Origin: an uncultured Erysipelotrichaceae bacterium
GTDB taxonomy: Bacteria; Bacillota_I; Bacilli_A; RFN20; CAG-826
DNA length: 64,000 nucleotides
Reading direction: 5' to 3'
Assembly (NCBI GenBank): GCA_902802905.1
Contig: CADCNT010000001.1
Span: 1-64,000, forward strand
The notes beneath the pieces were generated by a model. That model ran no database searches and was not told the DNA's origin. It saw nothing but the letters and a program-made list of their open reading frames with translations. Below, one piece after another: positions 41,595-47,970 of this stretch; the first letter of the stretch is position 1, and every line of letters starts with the position of its first letter. The translations under genes and the position numbers were made by a program.

Positions 41595-42311
41595 ATGAAA
41601 AAATACGCTCCAATATTTATCTTTTTCTCTTTATTACTTGCAGTAGTGGCCTATATCTCCATGGAAAATATATTTATTGCCATTGGCGTTTTACTCATTT
41701 CCGCTATTGTTTCTTTATTACTCATTATCCCTTTACTCGTTAAAAGCTCTTTAAGAAGAAGCAAATTTGCAGAATGTTATCACTTTATCAATAATTTCAT
41801 CATTTCTCTATCAATCAAGAAGTCTATCACTGGAGCGATGGAAACTACTGTTGGTAGCATGCCTAGCGAATTTGTGGACTTATTCAATTCTTTAGAAAAC
41901 ATGTCAGAGAATGAAAAACTAAGTTATTTATCGTCTTATTTCGAATTCTATGATTATCAGCTATTTTTACAAATCATCTTTCTTTGGGAAGAACAAGGTG
42001 GCGACATCTTCAAAATGAGTAAATATCTTTTAGATGACTTAAGAAATAATGAAGAGTATCTAACAACTTGTGAATCATTAGCGAAAAGAAAATATGTCGA
42101 GGTTGGTGTTTTATGGGCACTCACATTCGCAATTATTATTTTCTTAAGATTTTCGCTTAAAGATTTTTATGACAGGATCAAAGGTCAAATATTGTTTCTT
42201 GTTGCCATTACCGCCATTATCTTATTCTCGCTAATATCCATTTATTTACTAATCAGAAGTGGCACCAATTATAAATTGAAAGGAAATATGTCTCATGAAA
42301 AAGAGTCTTAA
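41595..42311 (+). CDS. TadB-like inner-membrane platform protein
   Basis: A 238-residue protein starting at ATG 41595 behind GGAGG (41581-41585); a longer in-frame start lies inside the ATPase gene. Two N-terminal helices, then a cytoplasmic GspF/T2SSF-type helical domain (FINNFIISLSIKKSITGAM, FLQIIFLWEEQGGDIFKMS), then two C-terminal helices. It matches TadB/T2SSF topology. It overlaps the next gene by 17 bases, as TadB and TadC genes usually do. Confidence 0.78.
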   Translation: MKKYAPIFIFFSLLLAVVAYISMENIFIAIGVLLISAIVSLLLIIPLLVKSSLRRSKFAECYHFINNFIISLSIKKSITGAMETTVGSMPSEFVDLFNSLENMSENEKLSYLSSYFEFYDYQLFLQIIFLWEEQGGDIFKMSKYLLDDLRNNEEYLTTCESLAKRKYVEVGVLWALTFAIIIFLRFSLKDFYDRIKGQILFLVAITAIILFSLISIYLLIRSGTNYKLKGNMSHEKES

Positions 42312-42966
42312 AGAAAGAATTGAGGCATTAGGCCTTTCATATTCTAGAGAATTAACAATTTTATTTGCCATTATATTAGCTATTGCAGGCATTGCTGTTA
42401 CCGCTATTATTTTGCTCAAGCAATTCTATATTGGAATTATTGCTCTAGTAGTGGGTATCATTGCTATTTATTTCTACCTATCTCGCTATTCTTCATTAGA
42501 AGCTAAGCAAAGAAAAGATAATGTGGACCAATTAATGTCGTTATTATCTTACTTTGAAATATTTATCTCCAACGGTCATAACGTATATAACTCGTTTAAA
42601 ATGTTGCTTCCTTACGCCGATGGATTTCTTCAAGAAGCAATCTCTTCATTACTCACTCAAATTGATAGCGATAAATCAGTTGGACCTTATATCAATTTTG
42701 CTTCGAAGTTTGATGATCGTATAGTCGAATCTTTGATGCTTTCCATTTATCAAATGGTGGATAACGGAGAAAGTGAAATTGAACTCAATGAATTTGATAT
42801 CTTGTTCTCAAATATCAAAGAAAAACAAAAAGAAGAGATGATTGATCGCAAAAGAAAATCTTTAGATTTATTTAACTCTATTCCATTAATTGGTGCAGGA
42901 GCGGTCACAATTGTTCTCTCACTCAGCATTATTTCAATCATAGGAGATTACATCAATGTCATATAA
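42295..42966 (+). CDS. TadC-like inner-membrane platform protein
   Basis: A 223-residue protein with two N-terminal helices, a cytoplasmic T2SSF-type domain (LMSLLSYFEIFISNGHNVYNS, LMLSIYQMVDNGESEIELNE) and a final helix (IPLIGAGAVTIVLSLSIISII). It is the second platform subunit, predicted to pair with the TadB-like protein. It overlaps the next gene by 11 bases. Confidence 0.75.
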   Translation: MKKSLKERIEALGLSYSRELTILFAIILAIAGIAVTAIILLKQFYIGIIALVVGIIAIYFYLSRYSSLEAKQRKDNVDQLMSLLSYFEIFISNGHNVYNSFKMLLPYADGFLQEAISSLLTQIDSDKSVGPYINFASKFDDRIVESLMLSIYQMVDNGESEIELNEFDILFSNIKEKQKEEMIDRKRKSLDLFNSIPLIGAGAVTIVLSLSIISIIGDYINVI

Positions 42967-43297
42967 GTTAGGTTTGATTTTATCAATGGTGTTTGTGGTT
43001 CTGTTTCTCCTTTTAGGAGGAGATATGATGTGTTTATCTGCTGCCTATAGCTATTTAGATTCCAATTCGATTTCCGTTGGCTATTTAATTGCTAAAACCG
43101 GAAGAGTAGACAGCGAATATCTTGACTATTTAGAGCAGCTTTACCATTTAAATTTTGAGACGATATCTCCCTCTTCACCAACAGTAGGTGATGTAGTGGA
43201 GTTTACCGTATATAGAATGTATGACCCATTAATTATCAGTAACAGCGAGATAAAACTAACAGCTTCGCGAACCACTGTTATTGGTTATTACGGTTAG
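42956..43297 (+). CDS. Pilin-like minor protein
   Basis: A 113-residue protein with N-terminal MSYKLG followed by a hydrophobic helix (LILSMVFVVLFLLLGGDMM) and a soluble, beta-rich rest. The layout is that of a pseudopilin or TadE-like protein. The first residues after the Gly lack the usual Glu at position 5. It lies between the platform gene and the putative major pilin. Confidence 0.6.
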   Translation: MSYKLGLILSMVFVVLFLLLGGDMMCLSAAYSYLDSNSISVGYLIAKTGRVDSEYLDYLEQLYHLNFETISPSSPTVGDVVEFTVYRMYDPLIISNSEIKLTASRTTVIGYYG

Positions 43298-43311
43298 AAA
43301 GGAGGAAATGT

Positions 43312-43512
43312 ATGTCTGAAATTAAAGGACAACTACTTGGTATCATTTTGACACTAGTGGTCTTTGGTGGCGTTGCTGCTACTGTAGCTGCAATCTATGA
43401 TGATTCAGCAAAGAAAGTGACAAACTACGCTAACAACATCGAAGGCGAACCAGCCGATGAAGTTGGCTATTCAACAGCAGATCACACCCCAATTCTTCAT
43501 TACGGAGACTAA
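43312..43512 (+). CDS. Putative major pilin (Flp-like)
   Basis: A 66-residue peptide: MSEIKG, then a hydrophobic helix (QLLGIILTLVVFGGVAATVA), then a short polar tail ending in Tyr, His and Asp-rich residues (STADHTPILHYGD). Length and layout fit Flp-type pilins. It has the strongest ribosome binding site of the operon (AAAGGAGGAAATGT), as expected for the abundant subunit. The Glu at position 5 of the mature pilin is missing. The usual prepilin peptidase is not found in this window. Confidence 0.65.
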   Translation: MSEIKGQLLGIILTLVVFGGVAATVAAIYDDSAKKVTNYANNIEGEPADEVGYSTADHTPILHYGD

Positions 43513-43521
43513 GTTTAACAA

Positions 43522-43552
43522 GAGAAGAGGCAAAAAATCCTCTTTTCTTTTT
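43522..43552 (+). terminator. Terminator of the Tad-like operon
   Basis: GAGAAGAGG (43522-43530) pairs with CCTCTTTTC (43539-43547), followed by TTTTT. Confidence 0.8.
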
Positions 43553-43593
43553 ATAATATAAAAGTGTATCATTTATTAGCGGAGGTCATAACC

Positions 43594-43818
43594 ATGGATG
43601 TTAGACAAACAGTGTCAGATATTTTAGCAAAAAGAATTGATGTCTCTGGCTTAAAAGAAGAAGACAATTTAAAAGAAATTGGTTTGGATTCCCTTGATTT
43701 AGTGGAAGTAATGTTAGAGATTGAAGAGACACTTCAAATTGAATTTGATTCAGATGAAATCGCAGGTTTAACAACCTTGAAAAGTGTCTTGGATTTAATA
43801 AATTCAAAATTAAAGTAA
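43594..43818 (+). CDS. acpP: Acyl carrier protein
   Basis: A 74-residue acidic protein with the phosphopantetheine site GLDSLDLVEVMLEIEE (Ser in DSL). It carries growing fatty acyl chains. The start at 43594 follows GCGGAGGTCATAACC; an upstream in-frame ATG at 43564 precedes this site and is not used. It sits alone, before two tRNAs. Confidence 0.95.
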   Translation: MDVRQTVSDILAKRIDVSGLKEEDNLKEIGLDSLDLVEVMLEIEETLQIEFDSDEIAGLTTLKSVLDLINSKLK

Positions 43819-43825
43819 AAGCACC

Positions 43826-43855
43826 TTGATTTTATAAAAATATTTAATATATAAT
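43826..43855 (+). promoter_or_regulatory. Promoter of the tRNA-Asn/tRNA-Glu unit
   Basis: -35 TTGATT (43826-43831), 18-base spacer, -10 TATAAT (43850-43855), 29 bases before the tRNA-Asn start. Confidence 0.7.
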
Positions 43856-43884
43856 CATACTTGCGTTTTTTAAACGTAAGTGTT

Positions 43885-43960
43885 GCCTACCTAGCTCAGT
43901 CGGTAGAGCTATCGGCTGTTAACCGATCGGTCGTGGGTTCGAGTCCCTCGGTAGGCGCCA
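43885..43960 (+). tRNA. tRNA-Asn(GTT)
   Basis: A 76-base tRNA with encoded CCA. Acceptor GCCTACC/GGTAGGC, anticodon stem ATCGG/CCGAT with loop CTGTTAA (anticodon GTT), T-arm GTGGG-TTCGAGT-CCCTC. Confidence 0.95.
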
Positions 43961-43967
43961 CTTAATT

Positions 43968-44044
43968 GGCCTGTTGGAGAAGCGGCTTAACTCACCACCC
44001 TTTCACGGTGGCATTCAAGGGTTCGAATCCCTTACAGGTCACCA
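43968..44044 (+). tRNA. tRNA-Glu(TTC)
   Basis: A 77-base tRNA with encoded CCA. Acceptor GGCCTGT/ACAGGTC, anticodon loop CTTTCAC (anticodon TTC) on stem CCACC/GGTGG, T-loop TTCGAAT. It is similar to the tRNA-Glu(CTC) at 16636-16712. Confidence 0.95.
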
Positions 44045-44056
44045 ATGTAGGTTAAT

Positions 44057-44086
44057 AGGATTGATACGAAATATCAGTCCTTTTTT
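44057..44086 (+). terminator. Terminator (AGGATTGATAC family) after tRNA-Glu
   Basis: AGGATTGATA (44057-44066) pairs with TATCAGTCCT, with G-T pairs, followed by TTTTTTC. Relatives are at 21219 and 45446. Confidence 0.8.
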
Positions 44087-44109
44087 CTTGCCTTTTTCTT
44101 CAAAAACCA

Positions 44110-44138
44110 ATGACAAGTTATTACATATAATGTAATAA
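44110..44138 (+). promoter_or_regulatory. Promoter with perfect 21-base palindrome
   Basis: A -35-like ATGACA (44110-44115) is followed by the perfect palindrome TTATTACAT-ATA-ATGTAATAA (44118-44138). The -10 is probably TAATAA (44133-44138), with the ATG at 44146. This looks like an operator for the next gene. Confidence 0.5.
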
Positions 44139-44145
44139 TATAGAT

Positions 44146-44625
44146 ATGATACACAGAATCAATCTTGGCAACAAAAAAGAGGCTTTGAATGCCTTATCAA
44201 AATTTAAAAACAAAGATTATTCACTGACTGATATTGAATTATTTAATGTCCATATGAAGAAACTCAACGATGTTATTGGGTACACTCTTTTTTATAAAAA
44301 CAGCCTGTATTTAACTAGCAAGTTATTGTGGGAAGCAATGCAACCTGTAGGAAACTGTGGCACTCACAATTATCATGGTTTAGAAGTTGAAGAAATATAT
44401 AGCGCTTTAATCTCGATTAGCAAAGCTACAAAAATATATAAAACACATGATGATAGATACTTGGTTGTAACTAATGTAGTTGTTAAATGCGGTGATCCTA
44501 TAATAACGGTCATAAAAATTGGTTCATCACTTGCCGACATCCGTGATGCCAACATAAACAAGCTGGTAACTATTTATCCAAAGAGAAACCTCGAACTATA
44601 TCTTAAGAGAATAAAAGAAAAATGA
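44146..44625 (+). CDS. Putative BECR/PBECR-like nuclease-fold protein
   Basis: A 159-residue protein. The second half YHGLEVEEIYSALISISKATKIY, DDRYLVVTNVVVK, DPIITVIKIGS, INKLVTIYPKRNLELYL resembles the strand order of BECR/PBECR (Barnase-EndoU-ColicinE5/D-RelE-like) domains common in phage and toxin proteins. The residues needed for catalysis are not certain. A palindrome covers its promoter. It ends in TGA. It could be a toxin or a phage-derived domain; the match is by eye. Confidence 0.45.
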   Translation: MIHRINLGNKKEALNALSKFKNKDYSLTDIELFNVHMKKLNDVIGYTLFYKNSLYLTSKLLWEAMQPVGNCGTHNYHGLEVEEIYSALISISKATKIYKTHDDRYLVVTNVVVKCGDPIITVIKIGSSLADIRDANINKLVTIYPKRNLELYLKRIKEK

Positions 44626-44736
44626 ACCGATTATGGCTCCAATTGCCATCTTGGGTTCACACTTATATTATATATAATTTGCACTTGTTGTCAAAATGAA
44701 TTTTCAATCAAAGAATGATGTGTGCTGATATATTGA
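44626..44736. other. Intergenic gap before the RNA candidate
   Basis: An AT-rich stretch with no gene. It holds a weak AACC/GGTT hairpin (44635-44657) and TATATTATATATAATT at 44664-44679 that may be a promoter or spacer. Confidence 0.4.
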
Positions 44737-44868
44737 TATAATATCATTGTCAAAGGTGGAAAGTCGCTGTGCGACCACGACGCATTTCTTCGGAAATGGA
44801 TTGACTAGCGATTCAGGATGCAGCGCCCTGATTGACAAATAACCACATCTCATTGAGATGTTTTTATT
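44737..44868 (+). ncRNA. Structured small RNA candidate with promoter and terminator
   Basis: A -10 TATAAT (44737-44742) leads into about 100 bases closed by TTGTCAA (44747-44753) with TTGACAA (44832-44838). Inside are three hairpins: GTCGC-TGT-GCGAC (44763-44775), CATTTC-TTCG-GAAATG (44783-44798, UUCG tetraloop) and TCAGG...CCTGA (44813-44832). The terminator ACATCTCA/TTGAGATGT followed by TTTTTA (44845-44866) closes it. There is no open frame. I do not recognise the RNA family; it could be a cis-regulatory leader or trans-acting RNA. Confidence 0.55.
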
Positions 44869-44933
44869 ATAGCAACAGCGGGTTGCTTGAAAAGAAAACT
44901 GACAATCATAGAATATAGTTAGAGGTAAGCGAA

Positions 44934-45380
44934 ATGAAAACTAAAGATATATTGCTAGAATTAAGAACAAAGAATGGTTTATCCCAAGAAGAATTGGCAG
45001 AAAAAGTAATGGTTACTAGACAAGCTGTATCTAGATGGGAAACAGGTGAAACTACACCAAACACTGAAACGTTAAAGTTATTGTCTAAACTATTTGATGT
45101 ATCAATTAATACTTTACTTGGGTCTCCAAGGCAACTAGTGTGTCAATGCTGTGGTATGCCTTTGCAAGATACATTAATGAGCAAAGAAAAAGATGGTTCA
45201 TATAATGAAGACTATTGTCAGTGGTGCTATCACGACAAGAAATTCACTTACGACAATATGGAAGATTTAATCAACACTTGCATTCCTCATATGGTCGCTC
45301 AAGGTTTTTCTGAAGACCAAGCCAGAACTTATATGAGAGGAATGCTTCCAAATCTCAAATATTGGAAAGAAAAACAATAG
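44934..45380 (+). CDS. XRE-family regulator with zinc-ribbon domain
   Basis: A 148-residue protein. Residues about 1-60 are an HTH_3 domain (LRTKNGLSQEELAEKVMVTRQAVSRWETGETTPNTETLKLLS); residues about 65-148 are a zinc-ribbon_2 domain with four cysteines (CQCCGMPL ... YCQWCYHDKKF), then ITPHMVAQGF-like helices. This pairing is common in Firmicutes; the zinc-ribbon part may bind small ligands. It starts 66 bases after the RNA candidate's terminator; AGAGGTAAG precedes the ATG. Its target is unknown. Confidence 0.85.
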   Translation: MKTKDILLELRTKNGLSQEELAEKVMVTRQAVSRWETGETTPNTETLKLLSKLFDVSINTLLGSPRQLVCQCCGMPLQDTLMSKEKDGSYNEDYCQWCYHDKKFTYDNMEDLINTCIPHMVAQGFSEDQARTYMRGMLPNLKYWKEKQ

Positions 45381-45434
45381 TGTTCGGCTTTTTGATAAGT
45401 ATTCGATTGTATAAAACACTTAAACCCTGCCAAC
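45378..45434 (+). repeat. Intergenic repeat, copy 2 (TGTTCGGC family)
   Basis: From the stop codon of the XRE gene: TAGTGTTCGGC ... AAAACACTTAAACCCTGCCAA, aligning with 22811-22870. Just after it lies the AGGATTGATAC terminator, as in the tRNA-Glu flanks. Confidence 0.45.
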
Positions 45435-45445
45435 TTAGAAACATA

Positions 45446-45477
45446 GGATTGATACAATAGTGTCAGTCTTTTTTTCT
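45446..45477 (+). terminator. Terminator (AGGATTGATAC family)
   Basis: GGATTGATAC (45446-45455) with TGTCAGTC (45461-45468) and a run of T. Same cassette as at 21219 and 44057. Confidence 0.7.
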
Positions 45478-45480
45478 TTC

Positions 45481-45522
45481 TTGATTATGGGTTATATCGC
45501 TTTTTATAATTATAAATAGCGA
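45481..45522 (+). promoter_or_regulatory. Promoter with 26-base palindrome
   Basis: -35 TTGATT (45481-45486), 18-base spacer, -10 TATAAT (45505-45510). The palindrome with arms TCGCT and AGCGA and centre TTTATAATTATAAA (45497-45522, one mismatched pair) covers the -10. The start at 45540 has TTGGAGAACC. It looks like an operator. Confidence 0.55.
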
Positions 45523-45539
45523 ATTGGAGAACCAATATA

Positions 45540-46781
45540 ATGAATCCTGAAATTAGAACAAAGGCATTAAGTGCTTATGATGACGCGATTAAAATGCTTG
45601 AAGCAGTCTTCCAAGCACACCAAAAATATTTCGATCAAAAATTTGAGCCAAAAGCTGGTTTGGTAAGATTTGATGTTTTGCTTCAATATTCAATGATGCA
45701 AGTTGCATTATTTGACAACCAATTAGATGTCGAAGAGCTTAAATTGATTTCTAACTTAGCAAAGTACGCTAACTTTTGTGATTATTTAATCGCGAAAGGA
45801 TATAAAAACGTTTCTTGGGATAACTTGCTTAGATGCAATCCTCAAGAACTCAAAAAGATTATTCAACAATATGCTTCTGACATGGTCAGCTTAAATCAGG
45901 AATTTGTATATATTTTCTCCGCTATCGATGTAGCAGTAAAGGAATCTGATTTATTAAAACAATTCACAAACGATATTTTATTCATTCTTCATTCTGTTGC
46001 TGTTAGTGATGAAAGATATGCTGAAGATGAAGTCTATAAAGCAGACTGTCTTATCTTTAGCGCTATCGAAGCTATTTATCAATGCATTCAAAAAGCAGAA
46101 GGCAATGCTCCAACTCAAGGTAGTGTTGAAAATAAACCAATAGAGCCTAGTTATTCCGTAAAGAAAAGCGAGATTAATTTATCGGAAAGTCCATATAAAG
46201 TGAGCTATATCGGTAAAGAAAAAGCCGTTGCTTATATTGAAACCGATCAAGGATCTGGTAGTGGTTTTATGATTACTCCAACTGGATTATGTTTTACTTG
46301 CTTCCATGTAGTGGGTAACGCTAAAAAGATTAGAGTTAGACTAGGTGAGAACAGAGAAGATAGAGTGTTCTTTAATGCCAAAATGGTTTATGGATGTGAA
46401 GATGAAGACTTCGCCATTATTCAATTAGAAAACTGCACAAACAATTTCTTCTTTGAACTTGAAGAAGATTATCAATCAATTAAAGCTGGCGATGATGTGG
46501 CAATTTTTGGATTCCCATATGGAAGTGGTTTGAATGAAGATGTGATGGACTTAGAACCATCATTAACAAAAGGATATATTGCCAGCAAAAACAAAATCAT
46601 GGGCAAAAAATGCTATTACTTAGATATTTTCTCTGCTCCAGGTAACAGTGGTGGTCCTGCCTTCTCACTTAAAGACAATAAAGTAATTGGATATTTATGT
46701 GGTTCCTTTGGTAGTGATAGAGCTAACATTATTTTTATCCGCTCACTAGAATATTTCTTCAATAACATTCTTAAGGATTAA
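45540..46781 (+). CDS. TerB-like domain plus trypsin-like serine protease, cytoplasmic
   Basis: A 413-residue protein without signal peptide or membrane helix. Residues about 1-185 are helical and include LQYSMMQVALFDNQLDVEELKLISNLA, reminiscent of TerB-type domains. Residues about 225-413 are a trypsin-like protease with an intact triad: His 256 (CFHVVGNA), Asp 290 (CEDEDFAII) and Ser 370 (APGNSGGPAF). Intracellular trypsin-like proteases of this size are uncommon outside stress or conflict systems. A palindrome overlaps its promoter. The next gene, two bases downstream, is a metal-exporter-like protein. Confidence 0.75.
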   Translation: MNPEIRTKALSAYDDAIKMLEAVFQAHQKYFDQKFEPKAGLVRFDVLLQYSMMQVALFDNQLDVEELKLISNLAKYANFCDYLIAKGYKNVSWDNLLRCNPQELKKIIQQYASDMVSLNQEFVYIFSAIDVAVKESDLLKQFTNDILFILHSVAVSDERYAEDEVYKADCLIFSAIEAIYQCIQKAEGNAPTQGSVENKPIEPSYSVKKSEINLSESPYKVSYIGKEKAVAYIETDQGSGSGFMITPTGLCFTCFHVVGNAKKIRVRLGENREDRVFFNAKMVYGCEDEDFAIIQLENCTNNFFFELEEDYQSIKAGDDVAIFGFPYGSGLNEDVMDLEPSLTKGYIASKNKIMGKKCYYLDIFSAPGNSGGPAFSLKDNKVIGYLCGSFGSDRANIIFIRSLEYFFNNILKD

Positions 46782-46783
46782 GT

Positions 46784-47668
46784 ATGACTTGGGATATTGC
46801 AAAAGATGTTTTGTTAGATGCTCTTAAAGACAGCGCTCTTGTGCTAGCGTTTGTCTTTGTTTTTCATCTACTTTTATCATTCTTTGAAGATAAGCTTTCC
46901 CAAGTATTAACTAAGAATCGTAAATTCTCAACATTAATTGGTTCCGCTTTTGGAATTATTCCACAGTGTGGAACCTCAGTACTTGCTGCTGATTTATATA
47001 TCAAGAGATACATTACTTTTGGTACATTAGCAGCGGTATTCCTTTCTTGCAGTGATGAAGCAGTTTTGGTTCTATTAACTAATCCTAGCCAAAAAACGAT
47101 AATGGTGCTTCCACTGATTGCTTCTAAATTTGCCATTGGCTTTTTAGTAGGAATGCTTGTTGACTTAGTTTATCGTAATCAAGAGATTGCTACTCCAGAG
47201 CATGAATTAGAAGATGTGATTTGTGACGAACATCATCATAAGCATCATAAGAAACTCCATAAGCATTTAATTCACCCATTAATTCACTCGCTAGAAATCT
47301 TTGCTTATGTCTTGGTAATTAATGTTTCTTTAGGCTTAATTATTGCCTCAGTTGGCAGAGACAATTTCACCAACTTTATTATCTCAAACCAATACGCAGC
47401 CCCCGTATATGCATCTTTAATTGGCCTTATTCCTAATTGCGCTAGTAGTGTACTTCTCTCAGAACTATATCTAGAAAATAGCCTTTCTTTTGGAGCGTTA
47501 CTTTCGGGCTTATTAGTTAACGCTGGCCTTGGAATGATGATTCTTTTAAAGAATAAAGCAAATATTAAAAAGACTTTCATTATTATTGGTGTTTGCCTTC
47601 TAGCAGCAATTGCCTTTGGATATCTATTCTGTGGCATCTTAGGCTTTACTCCTAACCCTAATTATTAA
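46784..47668 (+). CDS. 10-TM heavy-metal exporter-like protein (ArsP_2 type)
   Basis: A 294-residue polytopic membrane protein with two similar halves: IIPQCGTSVLAADLYI and IPNCASSVLLSELYL, each near a helix. A histidine-rich loop (DEHHHKHHKKLHKHLIHP) between them could bind metal. The pattern matches the putative 10TM heavy-metal exporter family. The substrate is unknown (Mn, Ni or Co are plausible). It is two bases from the protease gene, so the two are co-transcribed. Confidence 0.75.
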   Translation: MTWDIAKDVLLDALKDSALVLAFVFVFHLLLSFFEDKLSQVLTKNRKFSTLIGSAFGIIPQCGTSVLAADLYIKRYITFGTLAAVFLSCSDEAVLVLLTNPSQKTIMVLPLIASKFAIGFLVGMLVDLVYRNQEIATPEHELEDVICDEHHHKHHKKLHKHLIHPLIHSLEIFAYVLVINVSLGLIIASVGRDNFTNFIISNQYAAPVYASLIGLIPNCASSVLLSELYLENSLSFGALLSGLLVNAGLGMMILLKNKANIKKTFIIIGVCLLAAIAFGYLFCGILGFTPNPNY

Positions 47669-47731
47669 AAAATAATTTAGTTTGTTCTTTATCTTTAAAA
47701 TCTTGTTTTGCTATAATCTTTATTGCGCTAT

Positions 47732-47806
47732 GGACCCATAGCTCAAAGGAAGAGCCCTCCGCTCATAACGGAGTTGTTGTAGTGTCGGGATCTACTGGGT
47801 CCACCA
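47732..47806 (+). tRNA. tRNA-Ile(CAT)-like with aberrant T-loop
   Basis: A 75-base tRNA with encoded CCA. Acceptor GGACCCA/TGGGTCC, D-stem GCTC/GAGC, anticodon stem CTCCG/CGGAG with loop CTCATAA (anticodon CAT). The loop and acceptor resemble the AUA-reading tRNA-Ile that is modified to lysidine, rather than tRNA-Met. The T-arm is odd: GTAGT-GTCGGGA-TCTAC, lacking the usual TTCxA and having a mismatched stem end. A TATAAT at 47712-47717 precedes it. Confidence 0.7.
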
Positions 47807-47810
47807 AAAT

Positions 47811-47901
47811 GGAGATTTACCCAAGTGGTTGAAGGGGTCGGTCTTGAAAACCGATAGGAGGTGCAAGCCTCGCTAGGGTTCAAATCCCTAAATCTCCGCC
47901 A
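47811..47901 (+). tRNA. tRNA-Ser(TGA)
   Basis: A 91-base type II tRNA with encoded CCA. Acceptor GGAGATT/AATCTCC, anticodon loop CTTGAAA (TGA) on stem TCGGT/ACCGA, long variable arm GGAGGTGCAAGCCTCG, T-arm TAGGG-TTCAAAT-CCCTA. Confidence 0.93.
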
Positions 47902-47911
47902 AAAGCGAAAT

Positions 47912-47936
47912 ACTCCTATTTATAGGAGTTTTTTAT
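47912..47936 (+). terminator. Terminator of the tRNA-Ile/tRNA-Ser unit
   Basis: ACTCCTA (47912-47918) pairs with TAGGAGT (47923-47929), followed by TTTTTT. Confidence 0.8.
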
Positions 47937-47970
47937 TGCTCAAGCAAAGTGTTTATTAGATAATATTGGT

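Noticed and set aside
40538-42966. ComG-type competence operon
   Set aside because: The ATPase and two separate T2SSF-type platform proteins fit CpaF/TadB/TadC better than ComGA/ComGB, which has one fused platform protein; no ComGC-like pilin with Glu5 is present.
44747-44838. SRP RNA, RNase P RNA, tmRNA or a common riboswitch
   Set aside because: The SRP GGAAG/AGCAG loop, RNase P conserved cores, the tRNA-like end of tmRNA and the usual riboswitch core sequences are absent; the length does not fit RNase P or tmRNA.
45380-45434. Functional tRNA in the TGTTCGGC repeat
   Set aside because: TTCGATT near 45403 resembles a T-loop, but no acceptor, D-arm or anticodon stem can be drawn, and copy 22811 lacks the loop sequence.
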